In this document: in pieces, positions 44,299 to 53,931 of the stretch
How the letters are laid out: each line of letters starts with the position of its first letter
Numbering within the stretch: the stretch's first letter is position 1
Assembly (NCBI RefSeq): GCF_035621455.1
Contig: NZ_CP141823.1
Span: 1,054,001 to 1,118,000, forward strand
DNA: 64,000 bases
Direction: 5' to 3'
Origin: Vibrio natriegens NBRC 15636 = ATCC 14048 = DSM 759
Lineage (GTDB): Bacteria > Pseudomonadota > Gammaproteobacteria > Enterobacterales > Vibrionaceae
Position numbers and translations under genes: made by a program
The notes under the pieces: model-generated
The model's database searches: none
The model's input: only the letters and a program-made list of their open reading frames with translations
Told to the model about the DNA's origin: nothing

Positions 44299-44330
44299 TT
44301 CCCGAAAGCACGACTGTGTGCCGCCGGGAA
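44299..44330. terminator. Hairpin between VF530 and thioesterase genes
   Basis: TTCCCG/CGGGAA outer and GCAC/GTGC inner pairs around a short loop; T runs are weak. Confidence 0.5.
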
Positions 44331-44344
44331 TTTAAACTCGACAA

Positions 44345-44797
44345 TTATTCTAGGTGGTGAGTGCTGCCCACAGTCGCTTCCAGTTCCAGAATCGACTTGC
44401 GGACGTTGTCTGGAATCTCAGTCTTAGTGTTATTTTTAAAATCAAACATCACACCTGTTGCCGTCGCGACGGTGACCACTTTTCCCCACTTTTTGCTAAA
44501 TACCTGATATTCCATTGTCATGCGATCGCCTTGCATGTCGATCACTCGAGCGCCAATAAGAAGCGTGTCCGGGTAAGTCACCGGCAATTTATAACGACAC
44601 TGAGTCTCACTCAGAACAGGGCTAATTTGCGAGGTTTGCAGGTCGACGAGCAAATTAATCGCTTCAAAATAGTCCAGACGTGCGGTTTCGAAGTAACGAA
44701 AGTAGACGACGTTGTTGACGTGTTGCAAGGCATCCATTTCTCCCCAAGCTACTCTGATCTCAGTAACGACGGGGAAGTCTTTTAGTAGTGTGTCCAT
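44345..44797 (-). CDS. Acyl-CoA thioesterase, 4HBT hotdog family
   Basis: 150 residues. RVAWGEMDALQHVNNVVYFRYFETARLDYF is split here as the family signature W-x-x-(M)D-x-x-x-H-V-N-N-x-x-Y (Asp near 21, catalytic for the hotdog fold). These proteins hydrolyse acyl-CoA or 4-hydroxybenzoyl-CoA-like thioesters in the cytosol. The substrate is unknown. AACAGAGAAA upstream is a modest ribosome-binding site; single gene converging on VF530. Confidence 0.88.
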   Translation of the reverse strand: MDTLLKDFPVVTEIRVAWGEMDALQHVNNVVYFRYFETARLDYFEAINLLVDLQTSQISPVLSETQCRYKLPVTYPDTLLIGARVIDMQGDRMTMEYQVFSKKWGKVVTVATATGVMFDFKNNTKTEIPDNVRKSILELEATVGSTHHLE

Positions 44798-45003
44798 TTT
44801 CTCTGTTCCTTTTTCATCAACGTTGCCACAAATTGTGAAGCCACTTATTAATCTGAGTATTTATTCTAGATGTAATTATTTAGAATGTAATAAAATTGTT
44901 CCTGAAGTGTGAAATAAACTGGTTGTTTATGTAAAGTTTAATCTTTACATAGTAACGTTGTAAGCGTAAGTTTATTTGAGAGTGGCTAAAAGGGAGATGT
45001 CTC

Positions 45004-45768
45004 ATGGCAGAACTGAAAAATTTCAATCTCGCCAGAGTTGAGAAGCGAATAGACTGGACAGGCGAGCTGTTCAGCTTAAGAGTATCTGGCGCTCCACTTT
45101 CCTTTAAAGCTGGTCAATTTACCAAACTCGCGTTGTTAGACGAAAATGGCAATCCAATCAGCCGCGCCTATTCCGTGGTGAATGCTCCGAGCGAACAGTT
45201 TGACTGGCTGGAGTTTTTGATTGTTGCGGACCCTCAGGGACAATTGTCGCCAAAACTGCAAAAGTTAAAGACTGGTGACAGTATCTATGTTGGTGAAACG
45301 GCACACGGAGATTTGATCCATGATTCGATTCCCAAACAAGCACATGACCTTTGGTTGCTTTCAACTGGTACGGGTATCGGGCCATTTTTGTCATTGTTAG
45401 ATGACATTAATCTGCTTCCTCATAACGAAAAGATTGTTTTGGTTCATGGTGTTCGCTATGAAAAAGACCTGGTATATAAATACTTAATTGAGCACTTAGA
45501 GCAGCGCTATGAAGGCCGATTAAAGTACGTGCCTATTGTTAGCCGAGAAGCAGTGGAAGGTAAGTTACAAGGCCGCATTCCCGACTTTATTGCCTCAGGA
45601 GAGCTGTCTAATCGAGCGGATGTGCAGTTCTCACCTTGCAGTAGCTTTGTGATGTTGTGTGGCAATCCAGCAATGATTAAAGACACGTTGCCAGTATTGC
45701 AAGAACGCGGTTTAGAGAAGTTTCGAGTCAATACTGGTGGTAACATCATTTACGAGCGTTACTGGTAA
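45004..45768 (+). CDS. fpr: Ferredoxin/flavodoxin--NADP+ reductase Fpr
   Basis: 254 residues, the size of bacterial Fpr. FAD-containing enzyme passing electrons between NADPH and ferredoxin or flavodoxin. Seen: RAYSVVNAP (FAD binding, about 54-62), LLSTGTGIGPFLSLLDD (NADP phosphate and nicotinamide site, about 117-133), VMLCGNPAMI, and the C-terminal aromatic residue in YERYW typical of subclass I Fpr. GGGAGATG lies in front of the ATG. Single gene with its own terminator. Confidence 0.93.
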   Translation: MAELKNFNLARVEKRIDWTGELFSLRVSGAPLSFKAGQFTKLALLDENGNPISRAYSVVNAPSEQFDWLEFLIVADPQGQLSPKLQKLKTGDSIYVGETAHGDLIHDSIPKQAHDLWLLSTGTGIGPFLSLLDDINLLPHNEKIVLVHGVRYEKDLVYKYLIEHLEQRYEGRLKYVPIVSREAVEGKLQGRIPDFIASGELSNRADVQFSPCSSFVMLCGNPAMIKDTLPVLQERGLEKFRVNTGGNIIYERYW

Positions 45769-45814
45769 ATCGGAACCATTAAAGCTCAGCAGTTGTTGAG
45801 GTTATTACAGTACG

Positions 45815-45842
45815 AAAAAAGCCACATTAAATGTGGCTTTTA
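45815..45842. terminator. Bidirectional terminator, fpr / UPF0319 gene
   Basis: AAAAGCCACATT / ATGTGGCTTTT pairs over about 11 bp with A- and T-rich flanks on both sides. Confidence 0.85.
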
Positions 45843-45860
45843 AACTCAGAAAGACCAAAC

Positions 45861-46526
45861 TTATTGTTGGTTGATGTACGCTTTAAAGCGAGCTTTGGTT
45901 TCAGCATCCGCTTTTTGGTACCAGAAGTGCAGCATTTCTTCTGCGGTTGAATCTGCTTTTACTGCCGCACGTGCTTGCTTCATATCTTCAGGGATTTCAG
46001 CGGGTAACGTCATTGGCTGAACCATCGCTCCTGCAACAGCAATTGCTGCCACGCCGCCAGTTCGATTGTAATCTTCTACTTCGCGAACATAGTCACGGCC
46101 AATCTGCATACCTTCTTTGATAAGCTTGTCTTGCTTAACGGCAATCGCGTTGCCAGATGCATCAACCAGTTTCCAGTCTAAGTCTTTGATATTGTCTTCT
46201 GCATCGTTCAAGTTACGGTACTCTGGAAGCTGAAGCGCCAGTTTAGAATCTGAAGACGTAAAGCTGGTGACAATCACGTCGCTTTCAACACTGACACGGT
46301 CATTGCCTTTGTTGAAAAACGGAGTAAATCGGAATACGACCTGGTTAACGCCATCAGGTAACGTTAGTGTTCTTTCTGAGGCAAAGAAGCCGCCATCCAG
46401 CTTCACTTTTTCACCGTTTGCTGCGAGTACCGAAACGTCGTCAGGAACACTAACCGTTACGTCAGCGAATGCCATGCTACTCATTGCCAGAGCGAGCGCG
46501 CAAGTTAAAGGCTTGATCAATTTCAT
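45861..46526 (-). CDS. UPF0319/DUF2057 periplasmic protein (YccT/CsgI family)
   Basis: 221 residues from the ATG preceded by AGGAT; six more codons are open upstream. A clear signal peptide ends at AMSSMAFA (about residue 21). The mature start DVTVSVPDDVSVLAANGEKV and DGVNQVVFRF mark DUF2057. The E. coli relative YccT (CsgI) restrains curli assembly; no curli genes are here, so the role in Vibrio is open. An AT-rich, inverted-repeat-free region of about 200 bp separates it from the next gene set. Confidence 0.85.
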   Translation of the reverse strand: MKLIKPLTCALALAMSSMAFADVTVSVPDDVSVLAANGEKVKLDGGFFASERTLTLPDGVNQVVFRFTPFFNKGNDRVSVESDVIVTSFTSSDSKLALQLPEYRNLNDAEDNIKDLDWKLVDASGNAIAVKQDKLIKEGMQIGRDYVREVEDYNRTGGVAAIAVAGAMVQPMTLPAEIPEDMKQARAAVKADSTAEEMLHFWYQKADAETKARFKAYINQQ

Positions 46527-46735
46527 TGTTTTTATCCTAAGCACTATTTATTAGTGAGCATCGAGAGTGCATCGTTATGCGTTTGATTGCAACAATCAAG
46601 TGTCATTAGTTTGAAAATTTAACATTAGTTTCATTTTTCATCGTTATTGAGATGAAAATGTGACACCAATAAAAACAAACCGCTGCAATGCAACGGTTTG
46701 AAAGATTGTGAGTATCGGATTAAGGCTTGGTGAGC

Positions 46736-47884
46736 TTAAATACCTGCACCGTTTTCAGATTCACTTTGGTCTTTTGCTTCCTCCAGCAAGTCGCCCAATT
46801 CCTCTTGCTGTTGGGCTTTCTCAATGCTTAGCCACCAAACGAATAGCTCATACCAAATTGAAAGAATAACCGCGCCAAGGAAGAGGCCTACGATACCGTA
46901 GACAAGCATACCGCCGATGGCACCAATCAAAATAATTGGCATCGGAGTGTCCACGCCTCGACCCATCAGCATTGGTTTGAGCAAGTTTTCAGAAAGCGCA
47001 CCAACGACCGCCCATACGGTAAACAAGGTTGCAGTCGTGCTGTCTTGAGTCATGTACATGTAGCCAATCACAGGTAGCACTGCAAGAAGAGCCGGTAACT
47101 GAGCGATACACAAAATCATCAGTATTAGAGTAAGCAAGCCAGCGGCAGGCACGCCAAATACGAAGAAACCCGCACCAATCAGCAACGCTTGAATCGCAGC
47201 GACACCGACAACGCCAAGTAAAACGCTTTTAATGGTTGCTGCAATGAGCGTCGCCCAGCTTTTTGCATTGTCACCTGCGGTACGAATGGCAATGGTGGTT
47301 AGGCCAGATGCCAATGATTCTGAGTAAGTCATAAAACCAGCGGCAATCGCCAAAGACAGAATAGAAAGCAATACACTACCCAGAGCGCCACCCATCATGC
47401 CAAGCAGGGAAGTCAATGCTGACTTTATCTGAGGCATAAAGGTTTGAATTGCTTGTTCTAAATTCGTCGAGAAAAGTGTCCAGGTGTCGTAGAGCTTACC
47501 ACCGACAAGTGGCCAGTCTGCAACCGATGGCTTCGGCCCAGGTATTTTGACATCACCGCTTTGGAGTACTTGCAGTGCGTGGGTTGCACCGTCGTAAATG
47601 GAACCAGAAACCATCACAAGCGGTGTCACTAACAGCGCGATACCAAGCAAAGCGATGGTGGTTGCTGCCAAACCACGCCTGCCACCATAAGCTCGCTGAA
47701 GCCTTTTAGTGACGGGTAAAAGTGCCACTGCAATGATCGCCCCCCAAATAACGGGAAGGATGAAAGGCCTGATGATGTCGTAAGTAAACATAAACAATAC
47801 GAAGATCAAGCCAATTCGTATTGACGATTCCACCATATTACTGATGAAAATCTTACTTTCATTTCTTTCCGATGATTTATCCAT
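46736..47884 (-). CDS. AI-2E family transporter (PerM-like)
   Basis: 382 residues with eight or so membrane segments and the family hallmarks: a C-terminal block with LLKPMLMGRGVDTPMPIIL and GAIGGMLVYGIVGLFLGAV. Members export or equalise small molecules; the AI-2 link rests on one E. coli paralogue and must not be over-read. The last gene of the leftward cluster, its start overlapping the K+ channel stop by 8 nt. The acidic C-terminal tail is soluble. Confidence 0.87.
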   Translation of the reverse strand: MDKSSERNESKIFISNMVESSIRIGLIFVLFMFTYDIIRPFILPVIWGAIIAVALLPVTKRLQRAYGGRRGLAATTIALLGIALLVTPLVMVSGSIYDGATHALQVLQSGDVKIPGPKPSVADWPLVGGKLYDTWTLFSTNLEQAIQTFMPQIKSALTSLLGMMGGALGSVLLSILSLAIAAGFMTYSESLASGLTTIAIRTAGDNAKSWATLIAATIKSVLLGVVGVAAIQALLIGAGFFVFGVPAAGLLTLILMILCIAQLPALLAVLPVIGYMYMTQDSTTATLFTVWAVVGALSENLLKPMLMGRGVDTPMPIILIGAIGGMLVYGIVGLFLGAVILSIWYELFVWWLSIEKAQQQEELGDLLEEAKDQSESENGAGI

Positions 47885-48563
47885 TTTTATTTACCTGATG
47901 ATCAATGTTGGAACTGACGAGGCTAGAAACCACAATAGCCATATAAAACACACCTGTAATGGCCTCTAAATAAACGATGACTTGAGCCAACGGAGTCAGA
48001 GGACTGATATCGCCATAACCAAGAGTGGTCAGGGTGACGAAACTGAAATATGCCGCATTGGAGAAGTTTTGCCCCCAGGATATCGCCTCCATACCGGTGA
48101 AAGCCTGTGGTGAAAACTCCAGTAAAATGAGGTAGGCGATGGCCCACATCAAACCCAGCAACAGGAATAAGGCAACAGACCCAATGACTTTGTTACTGTT
48201 GACGTGACCAGTAAACAGGATTTGTCTTGCAATAGATTTAAAGGTGCCAAAGAAAAACGCAAAGGTTAACGCGAGCATCACGACGTTCATTTCTTTGATA
48301 TGAAAAATCGTTTTTATCACGATGACCAACACCCATACTGCGAAAAGGGTGTAAAGGAACCGAGACCAGGTTTTATCGAATCGTAGACTAGCAAAACACA
48401 CGATGAACGTGATTATCGTAAACGCCTGTAAAATATGCTCGATTGCCCCTTCATCCACCACCTGAGCAGATGCTCCGCCAATCAACAAAACGATGAGTGA
48501 CAGTGTGAGATAGAAGAAGTTATTTTCTTCATTAATGTTTTTGAGTTTTTTTCCAATGACCAT
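47877..48563 (-). CDS. Two-pore-type potassium channel family protein
   Basis: 228 residues. Six hydrophobic segments, with the selectivity filter TLGYGD at 180-185 between the last two, so the layout is like a six-segment channel without a voltage-sensing Arg ladder and without an RCK domain. It should conduct K+. Positioned between the HlyD gene (21 nt) and the AI-2E gene (8-nt overlap), so it is cotranscribed with an efflux system, an uncommon pairing. Confidence 0.85.
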   Translation of the reverse strand: MVIGKKLKNINEENNFFYLTLSLIVLLIGGASAQVVDEGAIEHILQAFTIITFIVCFASLRFDKTWSRFLYTLFAVWVLVIVIKTIFHIKEMNVVMLALTFAFFFGTFKSIARQILFTGHVNSNKVIGSVALFLLLGLMWAIAYLILLEFSPQAFTGMEAISWGQNFSNAAYFSFVTLTTLGYGDISPLTPLAQVIVYLEAITGVFYMAIVVSSLVSSNIDHQVNKNG

Positions 48564-48584
48564 AGTTGTTCTCTCACTTAGTAA

Positions 48585-49484
48585 CTATTCATTGTTTTCT
48601 GATGAGTCTTTCATCACCATGATGGAAGCGGAAAGGCCAAATCGAAGCTCGATATCTTCTGGCAGTTCTTTAATGGCAATGCGCACAGGAATGCGCTGTG
48701 CCAGACGAATCCACTGGAAGACAGGGTTAACATTTGGCAGCAGGTTATAACCGACGGTACCGTCTCGTGGCGCGATACCCCAGCCGATAGAATCGACGGT
48801 TGCGTCAATAGGTGTCTCTGGATGAGACATCAGCGTCACTTGTGCTTTGCTGCCAGGCTCGATTTGCTGTAACTGGTTCTCACGGAAGAAACCAAATACC
48901 CAAAAGCTGTGTTTGTCGATAAGCGCAAGCAGAGGCTGGTTGGCAACCGCTTGAGTACCGTTGCGGATATCCAGGTTAGAAACAAAACCGTCGACGGTCG
49001 CATAAACCTTGGTATAGCTAAGATTCAATTTCGCAGACTTTAACTGCTCTTCTGCCGCCTTGATTTGTAGTAGCGATTCTTCATACGCAATCTCACGGCG
49101 AATAAGATCTTTGTGGGATACTGCGCCGCGATCTTTCGCTCGGATATCCGTTAAACGGTCGTACTCGATTTTCTTACCGCGAGAGCTGACGATGGACTTT
49201 TCCAGTCCCACTTCTGCTTGCGATAATGCAACCTCGTAGGTGGTTGGGTCGATCTCAAACAATAAATCGCCAGTTTTGACTTCTTGGTTGTCTTGTATAG
49301 CAACGTTCACAATCGGACCGGATACACGAGGCGCAACTTTGATGACATTGGCACGTACCTGACCATCTCGCGTCCAGGGATTATTGAAATACTCTTCATA
49401 CTTTTGATAGCCGAGCCAAGCTGCGCCACCAAGAATGACAAGATTGAGTGCAATTACGAATAGTTTTTTCATCTTGTTTGGCAC
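48585..49484 (-). CDS. HlyD/EmrA-type membrane fusion protein (AaeA-like)
   Basis: 299 residues. One N-terminal membrane anchor (about 8-24), then the biotinyl-lipoyl-like half motifs NVIKVAPRVSGPIVNVAIQD and TYATVDGFVSNLDIRNG, a coiled-coil between (about 85-150) and a beta-barrel end. It links the inner-membrane FUSC pump to the outer-membrane channel, as AaeA does for AaeB in aromatic-acid efflux. It starts next to the DUF1656 stop with no gap. Confidence 0.88.
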   Translation of the reverse strand: MPNKMKKLFVIALNLVILGGAAWLGYQKYEEYFNNPWTRDGQVRANVIKVAPRVSGPIVNVAIQDNQEVKTGDLLFEIDPTTYEVALSQAEVGLEKSIVSSRGKKIEYDRLTDIRAKDRGAVSHKDLIRREIAYEESLLQIKAAEEQLKSAKLNLSYTKVYATVDGFVSNLDIRNGTQAVANQPLLALIDKHSFWVFGFFRENQLQQIEPGSKAQVTLMSHPETPIDATVDSIGWGIAPRDGTVGYNLLPNVNPVFQWIRLAQRIPVRIAIKELPEDIELRFGLSASIMVMKDSSENNE

Positions 49485-49688
49485 CTAAAATTGAATATAA
49501 AAGCTGTCTATCGCCACCACATAACAGACCATGATGGCGATGAAAGTCAGCGACGGAAAAGCGATAAAACGAGATAAGCGAGTCTTGTTTAACAGGATGA
49601 CGGTTATCCACGTTGCGGTGACCGCAAGAAACAGCACCAGCAGTAACGGGGAAAAGTACACATCACCCCAAGAGAGTTCATAAGGCAT
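49485..49688 (-). CDS. DUF1656 small membrane protein (AaeX-like)
   Basis: 67 residues with two hydrophobic segments. The N-terminal PYELSWGDVYFSP is the DUF1656 mark. Such genes always sit with HlyD/FUSC aromatic-acid efflux genes (aaeX in E. coli). The start overlaps the stop of the outer-membrane gene by one base. Confidence 0.87.
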   Translation of the reverse strand: MPYELSWGDVYFSPLLLVLFLAVTATWITVILLNKTRLSRFIAFPSLTFIAIMVCYVVAIDSFYIQF

Positions 49689-51325
49689 TATGGCTCCTCC
49701 CCTTTAGGCGGTTTGTCACCAGCCCGTTCAATAGGAAGTGGCGGTAGAACTCGGTTTTCTTGGTCTAAATACCCGTCCCAGTCGGTGCGTTCGACCATCT
49801 GTTTCGCAATCTCGTCAGATAAAAACGGCTTACCGGTTTGTGCTTGCCAACCCCCACCAAGGGACTTGTAAAGAGCGACGACCTGGTTGGCAACATTGCC
49901 TTTGATAGAGGCGTAGTTATCTTCTGCTCGCGTCATTTTCTCTACTGAGTTCAGTAGACGCTCAAAGGAGATTTGGCCGTTTTCGTATTGAGTCATCGAA
50001 ATGTTGAAGGCACGAATCGAAGAGTTTACCGACTGCAAACGTAGCGATTTTTGTTCTAAATACAGGTCGTAAGCTTCTAACGCGTTGGTGACTTCATTGA
50101 CCGCCTGCAGTACTTTTTTGTTGTAGTTGGTTAAGGTTTCCTGAAAGCTGGCATCTTCGTAGCGAATGTTATTTTTCACACGGCCATATTGGAAAATGTT
50201 CCAACTAAACGCTGGGCCTGCGACCATCGTGAGTGAGTCACTGAAACTAAAGCTACTGCCATCTGGTACGGTACTGTCGATACCAATCGAACCAAACAGA
50301 GAAAAACTTGGATACAAGGCCGCTTCTGCCACACCAATTTGGGCGCTTTGCGCGCGAGCTTGCATCTCAGACACTTGCAAGTCTGGTCGGCGCATGACCA
50401 AGTTGGCGTCGATTTGTGTCTCTAAAAGTGGTGGACGCGGGACAATCGAGTTTTCGTCATTGCCAGATAACGCCGTTTTTCTGCCTGTTGATTTAAATTG
50501 TGCTTCGTATTCGGCGATACGCTTGGATAGACCATTTGATGCCAGAATGGTGTCGACTTCTTCTGGCAACACGCCTAACAGAAGCGCAATCGCGGAACGT
50601 GACTGCTTCATCGCAATTTCAAGGCTGGGCTGGGCGGCTCTTGTGGTGTACAACTGGTTTTGTGCTTGTTGAACGTCGAGCTCGGTCACGTTACCTGAGT
50701 CGAATTGGACTTGAGTAATATTGACCACGCGCTCTTGGATCTCGATGTTTCGTTTAGAGAGCAGAATACGTTCTTGGTAGGTTCGATAGTTGATGTAATT
50801 GCGCACCACTTCTGACGTGATGGTTACCATAATATCGTGGTAAGACGCGATCGTTGCATAGTAACCCGCTTCTACCGATTCAATCCCGCGAGCATATTTA
50901 CCCCAAATATCCATCTCCCAAGCTGCATCAAATGAGAGCGCAGCATTGTTGAACCCTTGATCGTTGACGTAAGCACGTGCCAAATTACCGGATACGGTTT
51001 GTACCTGTGGATACTGCAAGCCTGATGCAACGCCAACTAAGGCACGGGCTTGGACAATACGCAACCCAGCGGCTTCTAAATCAAGGTTTTGCTGGCTCGC
51101 CAACTCAACCAGTTGATTCAGTGTTGGGTCATTAAATTGTTGCCACCACTGCTGTACCTTTTGCTCAGATTGCTCGGTATCCTGTACTGCGTTTTGCAAT
51201 GACCAATCACTTGGTAAAGCAGATTGCTGGGGATGGACATAGTCTGGCCCCACAGTGGTACACGCACTGAGCCCAATCAGAGTCATTATGGCGAGGCTTG
51301 GTTTCGTTAATTTTTGAAGCATCAT
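49688..51325 (-). CDS. Outer-membrane efflux lipoprotein (TolC superfamily, NodT type)
   Basis: 545 residues, longer than the usual 460-490 because of a loop insertion near 275-300 and a C-terminal extension. Lipobox LSAC puts the lipid on Cys22. Seen: VGPDYVHP after the signal, the repeated OEP halves (NQLVELASQQNLDLEAAGLRI and the internal RRPDLQVSEMQARAQ), and the AEAALYPSFSLFGSIG segment. It forms the trimeric exit duct for the FUSC/HlyD pump. The gap to the FUSC gene is 10 nt. Confidence 0.9.
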   Translation of the reverse strand: MMLQKLTKPSLAIMTLIGLSACTTVGPDYVHPQQSALPSDWSLQNAVQDTEQSEQKVQQWWQQFNDPTLNQLVELASQQNLDLEAAGLRIVQARALVGVASGLQYPQVQTVSGNLARAYVNDQGFNNAALSFDAAWEMDIWGKYARGIESVEAGYYATIASYHDIMVTITSEVVRNYINYRTYQERILLSKRNIEIQERVVNITQVQFDSGNVTELDVQQAQNQLYTTRAAQPSLEIAMKQSRSAIALLLGVLPEEVDTILASNGLSKRIAEYEAQFKSTGRKTALSGNDENSIVPRPPLLETQIDANLVMRRPDLQVSEMQARAQSAQIGVAEAALYPSFSLFGSIGIDSTVPDGSSFSFSDSLTMVAGPAFSWNIFQYGRVKNNIRYEDASFQETLTNYNKKVLQAVNEVTNALEAYDLYLEQKSLRLQSVNSSIRAFNISMTQYENGQISFERLLNSVEKMTRAEDNYASIKGNVANQVVALYKSLGGGWQAQTGKPFLSDEIAKQMVERTDWDGYLDQENRVLPPLPIERAGDKPPKGEEP

Positions 51326-51335
51326 ACCCCTACCT

Positions 51336-53522
51336 TTAAAACCGCTTCTGTTGTAAGTTCACCCAATCGATATCCTCGTAGGTTTGCTTGCAATGTTTAA
51401 TTGCTTCGAACACGTTCCGTTTTAAATTCAGCAAGATATAAAAACCCGCTATCTCTGAATAAGCGTAGTCAGATAAATCCAATTCATTAAAAAAATCTTC
51501 CAGCTTATCTTCGAAGGATTGGTAATCCTGACTGTATTGATTAAATACGGAGTCGAGTTCTTCTGTTACCTGGTGGCTGGCTAATGCACCCGCCATCAAA
51601 GGAATGATGGAGTCACGATGTTGTTGACGGAGCTTGTTTATCAAAGGGTTAGACAACAATTTTTTCTCTGCAACCATGAGCACGTTTATGTGGCTGCATA
51701 GCACGTCACAAGCTTTGCTGAATGCACCGATCGCCTCTGGTGTCGTTTGGTCAAAATGTTTGTGATTGATTTTGGAACCCCACACTTTGAGTTTTTTCGC
51801 AGACACGTTCAATGTGACTATGTGCAAAGCGCGCTTAAGTGGCGTGAAAAAGGATTCAGACTGTTTTTGATAGGTGACAAACAAAGCTCGTGTATGCCGG
51901 AAATAGCGTTCTTTTATGGTTAAGAATAGGTGCTCGGGTCTTGAACTGAACGGAAAGTAATGAGCAAAAATAATCATGAATACGACCAAGTAAAACAGTG
52001 TCATGATCGTCATTAAGATCCCGAAGTGGTAGAACATATTGTTGTCTAGCCCAAGTACAAACAGGCCGACCATGTAGAAAATTGTTATCGGTCCGTTGAA
52101 CAGGTAAAAACCAATAAATGTGTAGATAAAGATAAACAGGCCTAGCTCCAGCCCGAGATCCAGTTGCGGCAAAATGAATAGATAAGATGGCACCGCAAAC
52201 AGGAAACCAAAGGTGAATAACACCAATAGTAAAATTGGATGCACAGGAACAAAAGACAACAAAGACATGAACATGGTCGAGAAAATCACAAATGAGTAGC
52301 CACCCGGAGGGTTAAAATAGATCCAGATGAGCCCTGCAACCCAGTAGGTTACGAAGGTTTTGACTGCTGTTTTGAAGTTTTCTGCATCCCACCACAAGAA
52401 CTTGCCTTTCGATTCTGGCAGTTCAATGTTGAACGAGACATTGTTCGTCACCGAGTCAATACAGCTAATGCTTTCAGCCAGGCGTGAGAGGTTCTGATGC
52501 ATGGATTCCAGCAGAAACCCTAAAGTGATTGCCGAGCCTTTAGTCAGGTGTGGTACCGAATCTAGCAACTCTTGATTGTATTCAACCTTAAATTCTTTAG
52601 TGCGGTAAACGTGTTCATTGTCTTCCCAAACCTGCTGACAGGTATGGAATAACTGTTCTATTTCCGCGATCGTTTCGTCAAAGTTAGTGATGCACTGACG
52701 ATCTTCTTCAAGGCTAAAATGGCTATGCACGGCAACCGATAATTGCTGAGTAATTTGTTTGCTCAGGTGAACCGCCAAGCGCCACTCTTTTAAATACGCG
52801 GAGACGTCACTGCACTCAACACTCACAGTTGCAAATCGTTGCTCCAGACTATTTTGCGCAGCAAACATTTCTTCGGTGAGCTTGTCGATATTGAGTTGTG
52901 AGGCTCTGTGTTCTGATTCCTCTGGTGATTCTGAACCATCGACAGAGTCAGGGTGTGATTCATGACTTTGCTCAAAACTATGCACAATCGTAGCGAATAA
53001 CGCTTGTTGAGTTTGATTTAACTGCTCAATAAGCTGACGCAAATTTTGTTCGGTTTTGACTGGAAATAGAAAAGTACCGACCAATGTATAGATCACCACG
53101 CCAAAAACAGTCATGTAGGCGCGATCAACACCGTAAAGAAAAGCGCCGTCCGCATCACCACCATTGGACATCATTAACGTCATCACCCCGGTAAGCATCA
53201 GCAGCGTAGGGTCTTTTTGGTAAGCGTTACGAAAATAAAAGATGAATGAAACGACGAGCGACACGCTCAGCATATACAGCAGGCGATCTTGTGCGAATAG
53301 TCCAACCAGCAACAAGCCGACAACTGCCCCGACTAGGGTACCGAGAACGCGCAATGTGCCTTTTGCGAGAGACTCTCGACGACTGCCTGTTGTGGCAATC
53401 AGCATCACCGTTGTCGCTGCGGTAGACGCCTGCGGCCACCCCATAGCAAAGGGGATCAGATAAGCCAGGGTGAGGCTAAGCGATACTTTTATAGCAAATT
53501 TAATTTTGTCGTTCATAGTCAA
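51336..53522 (-). CDS. FUSC family inner-membrane efflux protein (AaeB-like)
   Basis: 728 residues: two sets of about five membrane segments (about 10-155 and 385-530), each followed by a soluble helical region, the standard FUSC layout. GWPQASTAATTVMLIATTGSRRES near the start and NPPGGYSFVIFSTMFMSL in the middle are family features. In E. coli AaeB pumps out p-hydroxybenzoate-like acids; the substrate here is unknown. First gene of the leftward set FUSC, outer-membrane lipoprotein, DUF1656, HlyD, K+ channel, AI-2E. Confidence 0.88.
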   Translation of the reverse strand: MTMNDKIKFAIKVSLSLTLAYLIPFAMGWPQASTAATTVMLIATTGSRRESLAKGTLRVLGTLVGAVVGLLLVGLFAQDRLLYMLSVSLVVSFIFYFRNAYQKDPTLLMLTGVMTLMMSNGGDADGAFLYGVDRAYMTVFGVVIYTLVGTFLFPVKTEQNLRQLIEQLNQTQQALFATIVHSFEQSHESHPDSVDGSESPEESEHRASQLNIDKLTEEMFAAQNSLEQRFATVSVECSDVSAYLKEWRLAVHLSKQITQQLSVAVHSHFSLEEDRQCITNFDETIAEIEQLFHTCQQVWEDNEHVYRTKEFKVEYNQELLDSVPHLTKGSAITLGFLLESMHQNLSRLAESISCIDSVTNNVSFNIELPESKGKFLWWDAENFKTAVKTFVTYWVAGLIWIYFNPPGGYSFVIFSTMFMSLLSFVPVHPILLLVLFTFGFLFAVPSYLFILPQLDLGLELGLFIFIYTFIGFYLFNGPITIFYMVGLFVLGLDNNMFYHFGILMTIMTLFYLVVFMIIFAHYFPFSSRPEHLFLTIKERYFRHTRALFVTYQKQSESFFTPLKRALHIVTLNVSAKKLKVWGSKINHKHFDQTTPEAIGAFSKACDVLCSHINVLMVAEKKLLSNPLINKLRQQHRDSIIPLMAGALASHQVTEELDSVFNQYSQDYQSFEDKLEDFFNELDLSDYAYSEIAGFYILLNLKRNVFEAIKHCKQTYEDIDWVNLQQKRF

Positions 53523-53931
53523 AGTTTGCTCAGGCTTATCGTTTCAAGTTGATGAATTTGTTAATAAAAAGTTGGTTTAGGGTTGCAGTTCCAACTATAT
53601 TTTGGTTGGCGGAATATAGCGAGCAAAAAGGAGCAGATTGTAAATCTTGTGTCAAAACTAAATGCATATAAAGCGATCAATTTACCTGTATCCCTTGTCA
53701 TTACTAGGGGCATTGGGTAAACGCTCAAAACCACTACTTTTACGTGGTCTTATTTATGAAACAGATTTACTGGTTTTTCCTAGCCAAGATTTCTTTAAAT
53801 CTATAAATCGCCTGATACTAAATAGGGGGCATTTGTTTGGTGTCATCTATGCCACACCTTTAAAAAGCATAGATGATGAATGGGATTTTGAGAGGAAAAG
53901 TTTTATTTTTTATTAAGTTGTAGAGGTTTTA
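53523..53931. other. Intergenic region with a perfect inverted repeat
   Basis: A 410-bp gap with low G+C. It holds CATCTATGC (53844-53852) and its complement GCATAGATG (53867-53875), a 14-nt loop. An open frame of 84 codons on the + strand (53662-53916) has no ribosome-binding site and no family likeness. The region presumably contains the promoter of the FUSC operon. Confidence 0.45.

Noticed and set aside
44354..44785. 143-codon + strand frame opposite the thioesterase
   Set aside because: Lies fully within a recognised hotdog thioesterase on the other strand.
53662..53916. 84-codon open frame on the + strand
   Set aside because: No ribosome-binding site and no recognisable domain; it spans the inverted repeat at 53844-53875. 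Most likely chance.
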